The translations under genes were made by a program, and so were the position numbers. Positions 16,100 to 24,783 of a stretch of 64,000 nt of DNA are shown in pieces. Position 1 is the first letter of the stretch, and each line of letters opens with the position of its first letter. Source of the DNA: Roseibium denhamense (GTDB taxonomy: Bacteria > Pseudomonadota > Alphaproteobacteria > Rhizobiales > Stappiaceae); assembly GCF_009711415.1 (NCBI RefSeq), contig NZ_SMLZ01000111.1, positions 62,001 to 126,000 on the forward strand, written 5' to 3'. The notes beneath the pieces were generated by a model that searched no databases, was not told where the DNA came from, and saw nothing but the letters and a program-made list of their open reading frames with translations.

Positions 16100-17863
16100 C
16101 TAGCCTGCATTCCACGCCGTGATTGCTCGTTCGACAGCATCTGCACCGATACTGCCTTTCTCCAGGGTGAGGATGCCGCGTTTGCCGTTCTCATAAAGCA
16201 TCGGAATATCGATCCACCCGCGCTCCCGAAGCAAGGCAAGATTGCGTTCCTGCTCATTCGGCAAGCTGGAGAGCGCAATCCAGAAATATCCGGGCGATAC
16301 CTTTACAGAAGCACCGATCAGAGCGTCCCCGCGGGCCTCCTCAGTGGGCTTCATCACCAGACCGGGCACGTTGACGATATCGCCGGCAGCAAAACTGTCG
16401 GGCAATTCGTATTTAATTTCAACCAGATGACTTGCCGGCAAAGATGTATCGTCATTCGGCTTGATCCGGATATCGACTTTGACGTCGCGTTCCGGGATCT
16501 CAACCGACGCATTCAGAACGGCTTGAGACTGACCATTGAGACCGGTTTCCTCGTCAAGGTTCCAGACCACCGCTCCTTGTGCAGCCGTTCCAGCACCGCC
16601 GGAGTCTTCCCCTTCTTCATAAAGGATCGACCTTTGGGCGCCGCCATTACTTTCAGGTTCCGCAGGCACTGCATCCGGCGCGACCGCCGCCAAAGGCGTT
16701 TCTTCCGGCGCAGACGCTCCAGGATCATCAACGCCGGGAACCGGCTCTGGAGTTACCGGCGCAGGCGTGCTTTCAACATTGGTCACGATGGACGGTTGCG
16801 CGGGCTGTGCGTCTTCACTCGGCGGTGTAATCAAAGTCGTGGTCACACTGCGTGCATCTGGCGCAACAACCCCATCCTCTGAATCGTTCAAAAGGCGGTC
16901 CGTGTTTTTGGACGGATCTGATGCGTCATCGGCGGGGTCGGTATCCGGTTCGGCAGCCTGAGGCTCCGCGGCAGCAACGGGCTGCGTATCTTCTTCCACT
17001 GGAGACGGCTCAACACCGACCGCGCTCACGGCAGGATCAGACGGTTCTGCAGAAAGGAAAAAGTAGGCACCAGCCCCAACCAGCAGCAAGAGAACAGCCG
17101 CGGCAACACCAACCAGAACTGTGTTGCCGGAAAGACCTTTCGGCTTCAGTGCCTCTGATGCACTCTTTCGATCACGTTTGTCGCGCGCACCCGGCGCTGC
17201 AACGTCACTGTCCGGATTCTGCTCGAAATGCGATGCACTTGGGCCCGCAGCATCCTCGGGTCCGCGATCTTCGAAAATCGATTGATCGTCCGCCTGGGCC
17301 GGATTGAACACCGGTTCCTGCCGCTGCGCATAGTCTTGCTGGTCCGCTTGAGGCTGGCCTGGGGTTTCGACGGCCTCACGGGTCTGCTGAACAGCTTCTG
17401 AGGCTGCGCCGCCGAGCGTTTCTGCCTCAGCGAGCTCCTCTTTGAGCGGTGCATGACCCGGCTGACTTGCACCAGCGGCATCTGAACCCGGTTTAGCTAC
17501 CGTAGTATCCACGGGCTGGCTGTAGGAGGGGCTCGGTGGTTCGACGGGTTGGGAAGAAACGGCGGGTTGAGGCGCTGGCGCAGGCGGCTCGACAGTTGGC
17601 GCAACTGCCCCCGGTTTGCTGGCAGAGGGAGCCGGGCCAAGACCAAGACTTTCCCGCGCAGCTTCCGCTTCAACTTTCCGGATTGCTTCTTCGAGCCGCA
17701 ATTGTTCTGCGGTAATCTCGGACGGTGAAAGAGGCGGCTCATAGGCTTTGAGCTGATTTACAATGGCATTGCGCGCACGGCTGTACACGCTGCGCCGGGC
17801 TGCCCCATTGCTTTCAGGCAAAGACGCAATCGTTTTCTTTAGAATCGAATAGTAATCAGCCAT
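16100..17863 (-). CDS. Large proline/alanine-rich single-span membrane protein, unknown function
   Basis: A 587-residue protein with no named family I can assign. Residues 1-70 form a basic, helical, apparently conserved domain (MADYYSILKKTIASLP, ARRSVYSRARNAIVNQL). A disordered Pro/Ala/Gln/Glu-rich stretch follows to about 230, then one transmembrane span (about 248-270, VAAAVLLLLVGAGAYFFL). A second disordered acidic stretch leads to a folded C-terminal domain (about 440-587) containing VKVDIRIKPNDD, HLVEIKYELPDSF and GYFWIALSSLP. This predicts a small cytoplasmic head and a folded periplasmic domain. It stands alone between the thi operon and purA. Confidence 0.72.
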   Translation of the reverse strand: MADYYSILKKTIASLPESNGAARRSVYSRARNAIVNQLKAYEPPLSPSEITAEQLRLEEAIRKVEAEAARESLGLGPAPSASKPGAVAPTVEPPAPAPQPAVSSQPVEPPSPSYSQPVDTTVAKPGSDAAGASQPGHAPLKEELAEAETLGGAASEAVQQTREAVETPGQPQADQQDYAQRQEPVFNPAQADDQSIFEDRGPEDAAGPSASHFEQNPDSDVAAPGARDKRDRKSASEALKPKGLSGNTVLVGVAAAVLLLLVGAGAYFFLSAEPSDPAVSAVGVEPSPVEEDTQPVAAAEPQAAEPDTDPADDASDPSKNTDRLLNDSEDGVVAPDARSVTTTLITPPSEDAQPAQPSIVTNVESTPAPVTPEPVPGVDDPGASAPEETPLAAVAPDAVPAEPESNGGAQRSILYEEGEDSGGAGTAAQGAVVWNLDEETGLNGQSQAVLNASVEIPERDVKVDIRIKPNDDTSLPASHLVEIKYELPDSFAAGDIVNVPGLVMKPTEEARGDALIGASVKVSPGYFWIALSSLPNEQERNLALLRERGWIDIPMLYENGKRGILTLEKGSIGADAVERAITAWNAG

Positions 17864-18057
17864 CTTCCCGCCTACCGGCCCACATCTGTATTTTGCTGCA
17901 ATGCCTGAATAGGAAATCCACGTCAGGCTTATAGCAAGTTTTCAGAGAACGGTACTCGTTTCTTGAAAAACTGCCGATTGCAAGACCAGCCAAGAGTAAT
18001 TTTGGTGTGACTGGTTGTGTATGCCAAGCCCTCTTCAAATCAAAAACGACAATGGGA

Positions 18058-18080
18058 GCGCGGACTGATTCGGTCCGCGC
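18058..18080 (-). terminator. Possible terminator after purA
   Basis: A hairpin with an 8-bp stem (GCGCGGAC/GTCCGCGC, loop of 7) lies about 40 bp past the purA stop. On the minus strand a U-rich stretch (CGTTTTTG) begins about ten bases after the stem, which is further than in a typical intrinsic terminator. Confidence 0.4.
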
Positions 18081-18119
18081 CCAACTCCCTTTGATAATGG
18101 GCTGTTTCCTGCGGCGATC

Positions 18120-19413
18120 TCAATCTTGGAAGGGATTCTGCACAAGAATTGTGTCATCACGTTCAGGGCTGGTCGACAAAATCGCAACCGGAGCGCCAAT
18201 CAGCTCCTCAATATGCCGGACGTATTTGATCGCCTGAGCGGGCAGATCGGCCCACGTGCGCGCGCCTTCAGTGGATTCTTTCCAGCCTTCCATCGTCTCA
18301 TAGATCGGCTTTACCCGTTCCTGTGCCCCCTGTGAGGCCGGAAGGTAATCAATCGTCTCACCATCGAGCTCATAGCCAACGCAGATCTTGATTTCATCAA
18401 GACCGTCGAGCACATCCAGTTTTGTCAATGCAATCCCGTTGATACCGGATGTACACACGGTTTGCCGGACAAGGACGGCATCGAACCAGCCGCAACGGCG
18501 GCGGCGCCCGGTTACAGTGCCGAATTCATGACCGCGCGTTCCAAGGAACTCGCCCACTTCGTTCTCTTGTTCAGTCGGGAAAGGACCCTCACCCACGCGT
18601 GTCGTATAGGCTTTCGTGATCCCGAGAACGTAATCGATCGACCCTGGCCCGAGGCCGCAGCCAGTGGCCGCTTGTCCAGCGACCGTATTCGAGGACGTAA
18701 CGAACGGATAGGTCCCATGGTCGATGTCGAGAAGCGCCCCTTGCGCACCTTCAAACAGGATGCGTTTGCCCTCACGGCGCATGGAATCAAGCAGGTACCA
18801 GACCTTGTCCATGTAAGGCAGTACTTTATCGGCGATGCTGGACAGCTCGTCATAGATCGCTTGAGCCGAAATCTCATCCTGGCCAAGGCCACGGCGAAGC
18901 GCGTTGTGATGGGTCAGCAGACGGTCGAATTTTTGCCGGAAGCGTGGTCAGGTTTTTCAGATCCATCAGCCGGATTGCCCGGCGCCCCACCTTGTCTTCA
19001 TAGGCCGGTCCAATGCCCCGCTTCGTGGTCCCGATCCGTGTTCCGGTATTGGAGTTTTCACGAAGCGCATCCAGCTCGCGGTGAAGCGAAAGGATCAACG
19101 TGGCATTTTCTGCAACACGTAGATTTTCCGGCGTTACAACAACGCCTTGGCCTGAGAGCCGTTCAACTTCGTCCGCAAGGGCATGGGGATCCAGCACAAC
19201 CCCGTTGCCAATGATGGAAAGCTTGCCTTGGCGCGCGACACCGGACGGCAGCAACGATAGTTTGTAGCTGACCCCGTCGATCACCAGCGTGTGGCCTGCG
19301 TTGTGCCCACCTTGGAACCTTACGATGACATCGGCCTGTTCCGACAACCAGTCGACAATTTTGCCTTTGCCTTCGTCACCCCATTGCGAACCGACAACAA
19401 CCACATTCGCCAT
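18120..19413 (-). pseudogene. purA: Adenylosuccinate synthetase PurA, interrupted by a one-base frameshift
   Basis: PurA makes adenylosuccinate from IMP, aspartate and GTP in AMP synthesis. The first 164 or so codons read [27 protein letters not shown] and [14 protein letters not shown], all PurA hallmarks. The frame then shifts in a run of five A (minus strand; 18930-18934). Removing one A restores [18 protein letters not shown] and joins to the rest ([43 protein letters not shown]). The corrected protein would have 430 residues, the normal length. Because purA is usually essential for purine prototrophy and everything else is intact, a sequencing or assembly error in the homopolymer is more likely than a real lesion. 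Confidence 0.9.
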
Positions 19414-19658
19414 TTAAAACTCGCTCTCCTGGAAGCAGCTTCCGCACCAGATTGGTGCAAACACAACAAGCCCCGGACACCAGCCGGGGCAAACGGCGCG
19501 GACTATAGCCATGAATAGTGTGTCTTGCGAGTCCGGGGCGGCAAATTAATGAAGCCAGCCGGACATTTTCACTGTGTACTGCCCAAGTTCATGGATGCGC
19601 GGCTTAGGGATCCCATAACTCGCTCGCAAATCGGGTAGCCCCCTAAAAACCTCCATGC
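19414..19658. other. Intergenic DNA between purA and the repeat elements
   Basis: This stretch upstream of purA contains no open frame I would support, and no clear promoter or hairpin terminator. It presumably carries the purA promoter on the minus strand. The palindromic repeat elements begin immediately after it. Confidence 0.4.
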
Positions 19659-19721
19659 TAGAGCAGCTCCCGGTCAGATTGAATCGCCGAGCGATCAATC
19701 AGTTCGGAAAAAGATGCTCTA
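19659..19721. repeat. Imperfect palindromic intergenic element (unit 1)
   Basis: A 63-bp imperfect inverted repeat. The ends are TAGAGCA and TGCTCTA, and the inner arms GATTGAATCG and CGATCAATC pair with mismatches. Such TAGAGCA-bounded palindromes resemble the mosaic intergenic repeats known from rhizobia; the family assignment is from memory of their form. It lies next to a second palindrome with the same GAGCA/TGCTC ends. Confidence 0.55.
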
Positions 19722-19736
19722 ACACACTCAAAAGAC

Positions 19737-19796
19737 GAGCATTTTTCCCATTCCGGTAGAACCGGCGCGGTTCTACCGGAATGGGCATTGCTCTAG
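19737..19796. repeat. Perfect long palindrome (unit 2), REP-like
   Basis: The core 19747-19785 is a perfect 18-bp stem (CCCATTCCGGTAGAACCG with its complement) around a 3-base loop. It is flanked by GAGCA on the left and TGCTCTAG on the right. There is no adjacent U run in either direction, so it is not a standard terminator. The shared end motifs suggest the same repeat family as unit 1. It lies 40 bp before the EamA gene start. Confidence 0.65.
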
Positions 19797-19834
19797 TGCC
19801 GGGCAAGCGAAGTTCATTTTTAAGGGCCCTGATC

Positions 19835-20734
19835 ATGTCGCTGCGAAATTGGTTTCTTCTTGTTGTCCTCGGTGCGATTTGGGGCGGCTCCTTTCTGTTT
19901 GCAAAGATAGCAGTCGCGGAAATTCCCCCATTCATTCTGGTGTTCTTCAGGGTTTCGATCGCTTGCACCGCCTTGTGGTGTGTCGTCTGGTGGCGGGGGC
20001 TTTCCAAGCATTTCACACCGAAACTACTGCCCGCATTTTTCATGATGGGTTTAATGAACAATGCGATCCCCTTCTCTCTTCTCTTTCTGGGCCAGACGGG
20101 AATTGGAGCGGGACTTGCATCAATCCTGAATGCCACGACGCCGATTTTCACGGTTATTGTGGCGAGTTTCCTGACAAACCAGGAACAGCCTCAGCTTAAC
20201 AAGATAATTGGTGTCGTATTAGGCATCGCGAGTGTCGGTATGATGCTCTCCGGTAGCTTGACCGGACTGGCCAACGATCCGGTCTGGGCACAGCTTTGCT
20301 GTGTAGGTGCCGCCATTTCCTATGCCTGCGGTGCAACCTTTGCCAAACGGTTCAGCCATCTGCCGCCGACAGTCTCTGCGACCGGTCAGCTGACCGGCTC
20401 AACCTTGATCATGTTGCCTGTTGCAGTGTTTGCAGGCAGCGGGTGGTCAATCAGCGAGCCCAGCGCTCTGACCTGGCTGAATGTATTGGCGCTTGGACTT
20501 CTCGCAACGGCAATCGCTTACCTGATCTATTTTCGCTTGCTTGCAGAAGCTGGGGCCACGAATGCGTCGCTCGTGACCTTATTGGTCCCGGCAAGCGCAC
20601 TTTTTCTGGGCTGGATGTTGCTCGGCGAGCAGCTAAGCACGGTGCAGATTGCTGGATTTGCAGTGCTTCTGGTTGGGTTGGCTGTGCTGGATGGCAGAAT
20701 TTTTCCAAAAAGATCCGCGGAACCGCAACGATAG
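19835..20734 (+). CDS. EamA-family (DMT) membrane transporter
   Basis: A 299-residue inner-membrane protein with about ten transmembrane segments and two EamA repeats (about 5-135 and 150-290). LLVVLGAIWGGSFLFAKIAV and PPFILVFFRVSIAC at the start, and LVTLLVPASALFLGWMLLGE in the second repeat, are typical of the family. DMT transporters export amino acids and other metabolites, but the substrate here cannot be read from sequence. The ATG at 19835 starts directly before the first span; upstream in-frame codons run into the palindromic repeat and are less likely. Confidence 0.88.
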   Translation: MSLRNWFLLVVLGAIWGGSFLFAKIAVAEIPPFILVFFRVSIACTALWCVVWWRGLSKHFTPKLLPAFFMMGLMNNAIPFSLLFLGQTGIGAGLASILNATTPIFTVIVASFLTNQEQPQLNKIIGVVLGIASVGMMLSGSLTGLANDPVWAQLCCVGAAISYACGATFAKRFSHLPPTVSATGQLTGSTLIMLPVAVFAGSGWSISEPSALTWLNVLALGLLATAIAYLIYFRLLAEAGATNASLVTLLVPASALFLGWMLLGEQLSTVQIAGFAVLLVGLAVLDGRIFPKRSAEPQR

Positions 20735-20764
20735 TGGCAGCGCCTGACCGGCGCTGCCGAACGC

Positions 20765-22351
20765 TCAAAACCTGAGCGACTTCACTTGTTTGACATGTGA
20801 CACGGATTCAAGGCGTGCCAACACGTCTTTCGGGACGGCCCCGTCAACTTCAACCAGGCAAATCGCATCTTCGCCCGGTCCTGTGCGACCGAGGTTAAAG
20901 GTCGCGATATTGACGCTATTCGTACCCAACTCTGTCCCGAGATGGCCTATGAAGCCTGGTTTGTCTTCATTCGTGATGTAAAGCATATGAGCGCCCAACT
21001 CGGCTTCCATGTTTATGCCTTTCACCTGGATGATCCGCGGCTTGCCATCTGCGAAAACGGTTCCGGCCACGGATCTTTCCTGGCGCTCCGTTAGCACGGT
21101 AAGCCTGATATAGGTCTCATAAGCGCCTTGTTTTTCCCGGCGGATTTCCTCCACCTTGATCCCCCGCTCCTTGGCGAGAATCGGCGCCGATACCATGTTT
21201 ACAGTTTGAAGCAGCGGAGTGAGCAATCCCGTAAGCGCTGCCGAGGTCAGTGCCTGTGTGTTCATTTCAGACACAGCACCTGCGTACTCGACGCGGATAC
21301 CCTCAATACCGGTTTCGGTTAACTGGCCTGCAAATGACCCTAATTGCTCCGCAAGGCGGACAAAAGGCGCAAGTTTCGGGGCTTCTTCCGCCGAAATTGA
21401 AGGCATGTTCAGGGCGTTTCGCACAGCACCGTCAAGCAAGTAGTCGCACATCTGCTCAGCGACCTGCAGCGCCACATTCTCCTGCGCCTCAGATGTCGAG
21501 GCGCCAAGATGCGGGGTTGAGACAAAATTCGGAGCGCCAAACAGAACATTTTCGGTTGCTGGTTCGGAAACGAAAACATCGAAAGCAGCCCCCGCCAGTT
21601 TGCCGCTGTCAAGCGCTGTCCGAACTGCTCCTTCATCTGCCAGCCCACCGCGGGCACAATTGATCAGAAACGCGCCGTCGCGCATTTTTGCAATCGCATC
21701 CGCATCGATGATGTTTCGGGTTTTCTCGGTCAAAGGCGTGTGAAGCGTCACGAAGTCGGACCGGTTGAGTAGACCGTCAAGCTCAACCTTCTCGACCCCA
21801 AGCGCAATGGCACGCTCCGGCGTCAGAAAGGGATCGTAGGCAAGCACCTTCATCTTTAGCCCGATCGCTCGGGCCGCCACGATGGAGCCGATGTTTCCAC
21901 ATCCAACCAAGCCGAGGGTTTTGCCGGTGATTTCGCGGCCCATGAAGCGGGCCTTTTCCCACTTGCCAGCTTGTGTCGACGCATCAGCCGCCGGGATCTG
22001 CCGTGCAACAGCCATGAGCATGGAAATTGCGTGTTCTGCCGTCGTAATTGCGTTTCCAAACGGGGTATTCATCACAATGATGCCCCGGGCGGTCGCTTTG
22101 GTGATATCGACATTGTCCACGCCGATACCGGCACGGCCGATTACCTTGAGCCGGTCGGCAGCTGTAATGATCTTCTCTGTCACCTTTGTGGCTGACCGGA
22201 TGGCCAAACCATCATAGCCGCCAATGATCTCGAGAAGTTTCTGCTTGTCCTTGCCCACCTCGGGCAGGAAATCCACGTCCACGCCCCGGTCTTTAAAAAT
22301 CTGAACGGCAGCAGGCGACAACTTGTCTGAAATAAGTACTTTAGGAGCCAT
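20765..22351 (-). CDS. serA: D-3-phosphoglycerate dehydrogenase SerA
   Basis: A 528-residue enzyme that oxidises 3-phosphoglycerate to 3-phosphohydroxypyruvate with NAD, the first step of serine synthesis. It has the long form: catalytic and Rossmann domains (GLVGCGNIGSIVA; TPFGNAITTAEH; VSTPHLGAST with the catalytic His), then an ASB domain (about 320-450) and a C-terminal ACT domain (about 455-528, MLYITNEDKPGFIGHLG), which usually mediates serine feedback. It lies 74 bp downstream of serC in one operon. Confidence 0.96.
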   Translation of the reverse strand: MAPKVLISDKLSPAAVQIFKDRGVDVDFLPEVGKDKQKLLEIIGGYDGLAIRSATKVTEKIITAADRLKVIGRAGIGVDNVDITKATARGIIVMNTPFGNAITTAEHAISMLMAVARQIPAADASTQAGKWEKARFMGREITGKTLGLVGCGNIGSIVAARAIGLKMKVLAYDPFLTPERAIALGVEKVELDGLLNRSDFVTLHTPLTEKTRNIIDADAIAKMRDGAFLINCARGGLADEGAVRTALDSGKLAGAAFDVFVSEPATENVLFGAPNFVSTPHLGASTSEAQENVALQVAEQMCDYLLDGAVRNALNMPSISAEEAPKLAPFVRLAEQLGSFAGQLTETGIEGIRVEYAGAVSEMNTQALTSAALTGLLTPLLQTVNMVSAPILAKERGIKVEEIRREKQGAYETYIRLTVLTERQERSVAGTVFADGKPRIIQVKGINMEAELGAHMLYITNEDKPGFIGHLGTELGTNSVNIATFNLGRTGPGEDAICLVEVDGAVPKDVLARLESVSHVKQVKSLRF

Positions 22352-22425
22352 TTTCTTTCTCCTTCGAAGCGATAAGGGATCGGGCGTCGAACCGCCCGAT
22401 AAAGAATCGTGTTCGGAGAACAGGC

Positions 22426-23604
22426 TTAGGCAGCCTCAAGCAGCCGGGCTTTTTCCGTCTGGAAGGCCCAATCCAGCCAAGCCGTTAGGGCCTTGACGTC
22501 CGAGCTTTCGATCGTTGCTCCTGTCCAGACCCGCAGCCCCGAAGGAGCATCCCGGTAGGCACCGATGTCATAGGCTATGCCTTCCGCATCCAATGCGGCG
22601 ACAAGGGCTTTGGAAAGCGCTGCTTGCTGGTCGTCCGGCAGTTTGACGATCTCTGGATCGACGACCTTCAAACAAACAGACGTGTTGGAGCGCGTGGCTG
22701 GATCTTGAGCCAAAAAATCGACCCAGCTGGAGGCATCTACCCAATCGCCCAGCACCTGCAGATTCTTATCCGCACGGCCCGTCAAGGCATTGAGACCACC
22801 CAAACTGTCAGCCCACTTCACAGCGTCCAGATAGTCTTCGACACACAGCATAGACGGTGTGTTGATTGTCTCTCCGCGGAAGATTCCCTCAATGAGTTTT
22901 CCGCCCTTCGTGAGCCGGAAAATCTTGGGAAGCGGCCAGGCTGGGACGTAGGACTCCAGCCGTTCAACAGCGCGCGGGCTTAAGATCAGGACACCGTGCG
23001 CGCCTTCCCCGCCCAAGACCTTCTGCCACGAGAAGGTAACAACATCGAGTTTTGCAAAGTCGAGATGTTGCGCGAAAGCAGCCGATGTGGCGTCGCATAT
23101 GGTCAGCCCGCCTCTGTCAGACGGTATCCAATCCGCATTCGGCACCCGCACTCCGGATGTCGTGCCGTTCCATGTAAAGACCACATCATTGTCGAAGTTA
23201 ACGGATGTTAGATCCGGCAACGCGCCATAGGGCGCTTCCAGAACTCTGGCATTTTCCAGCTTCAACTGCTTGACAACGTCAGTCACCCAGCCGGAGCCAA
23301 AGCTCTCCCAGGCGAGCATATCGACACCGCGGGCGCCAAGTAGCGACCACATCGCCATCTCGACCGCGCCGGTATCGGATGCCGGCACAATGCCGATACG
23401 GTAGTCGCCCGGAACCTGAAGAACCTTGCGCGTAAGTTCAATCGCTTCAGCAAGCTTCGCCTTACCGGGTTTGGCGCGGTGGGATCGGCCAAGAGGCGCA
23501 TCCGAAAGACCTGCCAAAGACCAGCCAGGGCGTTTTGAACAAGGTCCGGACGAAAAATTGGGGTTTGCCGGACGAACGTCCGGTCTTGCAATCGGTGTGC
23601 TCAT
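22426..23604 (-). CDS. serC: Phosphoserine aminotransferase SerC
   Basis: A 392-residue PLP enzyme that transaminates 3-phosphohydroxypyruvate with glutamate to phosphoserine. The PLP lysine is Lys195 in [30 protein letters not shown] near the N-terminus and [12 protein letters not shown] are typical of the alphaproteobacterial SerC type. It is first in the serC-serA operon, behind a structured leader, so the first two serine-pathway steps are made together. The ATG at 23604 directly follows the leader. Confidence 0.95.
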   Translation of the reverse strand: MSTPIARPDVRPANPNFSSGPCSKRPGWSLAGLSDAPLGRSHRAKPGKAKLAEAIELTRKVLQVPGDYRIGIVPASDTGAVEMAMWSLLGARGVDMLAWESFGSGWVTDVVKQLKLENARVLEAPYGALPDLTSVNFDNDVVFTWNGTTSGVRVPNADWIPSDRGGLTICDATSAAFAQHLDFAKLDVVTFSWQKVLGGEGAHGVLILSPRAVERLESYVPAWPLPKIFRLTKGGKLIEGIFRGETINTPSMLCVEDYLDAVKWADSLGGLNALTGRADKNLQVLGDWVDASSWVDFLAQDPATRSNTSVCLKVVDPEIVKLPDDQQAALSKALVAALDAEGIAYDIGAYRDAPSGLRVWTGATIESSDVKALTAWLDWAFQTEKARLLEAA

Positions 23605-23610
23605 TTTGAG

Positions 23611-23659
23611 TCTACCCTCACAGATAGTTGCCCCTCGTTGGGGAGGGGTGGCCCACCTA
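23611..23659 (-). promoter_or_regulatory. serC-type RNA leader motif
   Basis: Immediately before the serC start, the minus strand forms two hairpins: CCCCTC-CCCAAC-GAGGGG, then CTATC-TGTGAG-GGTAG. A two-hairpin serC motif upstream of serC-serA operons has been described in Alphaproteobacteria, and both position and layout fit it. The ligand, if any, is unknown. The assignment rests on memory of the motif, not on a covariance search. Confidence 0.6.
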
Positions 23660-23703
23660 TTGAGTTACGTTGAAACTGACCAAAGGGCAAATCAAATCGG
23701 CAC

Positions 23704-23734
23704 AAAAAAAGGCCGGTCCAAAGACCGGCCTTTT
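23704..23734 (-). terminator. Intrinsic terminator after the outer-membrane protein gene
   Basis: A perfect hairpin, GGCCGGTC with GACCGGCC around a 4-base loop and extended by A/T pairs. On the minus strand it is followed by a run of seven U, about 18 bp past the Omp stop at 23752. Confidence 0.88.
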
Positions 23735-23751
23735 CAAGAGGAGCGCGGTGA

Positions 23752-24570
23752 TCAGAAGTTGCTGCTGATCGGCGTCTGCGGATTGTAGTAAACGGGGCCG
23801 GCCGACGGAGCCGTGTCAAACGTGTATCGCGCACCAAGGCGGAACTCGTGAGCCGTGAGGTCTTCCCACTTAATCCGTGATCCTCCGGTGCCCACATCGT
23901 TCAAAACAACTGTTTTGGCTTCACCCAGATCCTTGTAACGGTATCCAGCGTCAATTGCCCAGTTGTCTGTAACGGCATAAGACGCACCGGCCATCAGAGC
24001 CCAGGCGAAGTTCCATTCGCTGTTCTCACCGTCGTATTCGGAGCGGCCCGTGGACCCTGGATTAATGGAATAGGTGTTGTCTGTGCGCACATAGGCTGCA
24101 CCGATACCAGCACCCACATAAGGCGTGATCCGGTGCCAGGTCCCGATGTCAATGTAGCCGTTCAACATAACGGTCCAGACGTCGATATCCGTTCCCTCTT
24201 CCGAGAAGCCGCCGGTACATGCGCCACAGACCGCGTAACCTTTCACCGCCGCCGGCGTTTCATAGTCAAGAGTAACATCAGTCCGCAGATAGTCCGTGAA
24301 CTTGTAGCCAACACCAACGCCAATCATCCAGGCATTGTCGATCGATTCGCGCTCAAACCGCAGATCACCGATCAGGCCGTCGTTGAAGCTGCCACTTGGG
24401 TCACCGTAGACTTTATAGGCGATATCCCCCCGCAAATACCAACCACCCGCAGCCGCCGGCACTTCCGGAATGTGTTCTATAACCGGGGTCGGCAAATCGG
24501 CAGCATAACCCGCGGTGGACACTGCTATTGCAAATCCGGTCAAAGACAGTCGCTTCAGAAACTTGTCCAT
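23752..24570 (-). CDS. Outer-membrane beta-barrel protein, Omp25/31-like
   Basis: A 272-residue protein with a signal peptide ending at TAGYAADLP and about eight amphipathic beta strands alternating with loops (GGWYLRGDIAYKVYG, WMIGVGVGYKFTDYLRTDVTLDY, ITPYVGAGIGAAYV, WAIDAGYRYKDLGEA). It ends in a strand near FRLGARYTF followed by a short tail to NF. This matches the small porin-like Omp25/31 and opacity-protein group of Hyphomicrobiales. Two Cys (AVCGACTGG) in a loop could form a disulphide. It is monocistronic, with its own terminator. Confidence 0.86.
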   Translation of the reverse strand: MDKFLKRLSLTGFAIAVSTAGYAADLPTPVIEHIPEVPAAAGGWYLRGDIAYKVYGDPSGSFNDGLIGDLRFERESIDNAWMIGVGVGYKFTDYLRTDVTLDYETPAAVKGYAVCGACTGGFSEEGTDIDVWTVMLNGYIDIGTWHRITPYVGAGIGAAYVRTDNTYSINPGSTGRSEYDGENSEWNFAWALMAGASYAVTDNWAIDAGYRYKDLGEAKTVVLNDVGTGGSRIKWEDLTAHEFRLGARYTFDTAPSAGPVYYNPQTPISSNF

Positions 24571-24733
24571 GTCCTTATCCTCTTCCGATCAGCGTCCGTG
24601 TTTCTAATCAACGGACACGTCAAACTCGGATGAATACTGACCGGAATAGATTAAGGGTGACTTAACTCTGTTCTTTAACCGTGTTTTTTTAGGTTAACAG
24701 AACCCTAAGATTTGATGCTGACTTAAAGTCAAA

Positions 24734-24755
24734 CGGCCACCCGTTAAGGTGGCCG
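24734..24755 (-). terminator. Probable terminator after glmM
   Basis: An 8-bp stem (CGGCCACC/GGTGGCCG, 6-base loop) lies about 30 bp past the glmM stop. On the minus strand it is followed by TTTGACTTTAAG, a weak U tract. Confidence 0.55.
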
Positions 24756-24783
24756 CTCACAAGTCTTGGAAATTTTCGATGAC

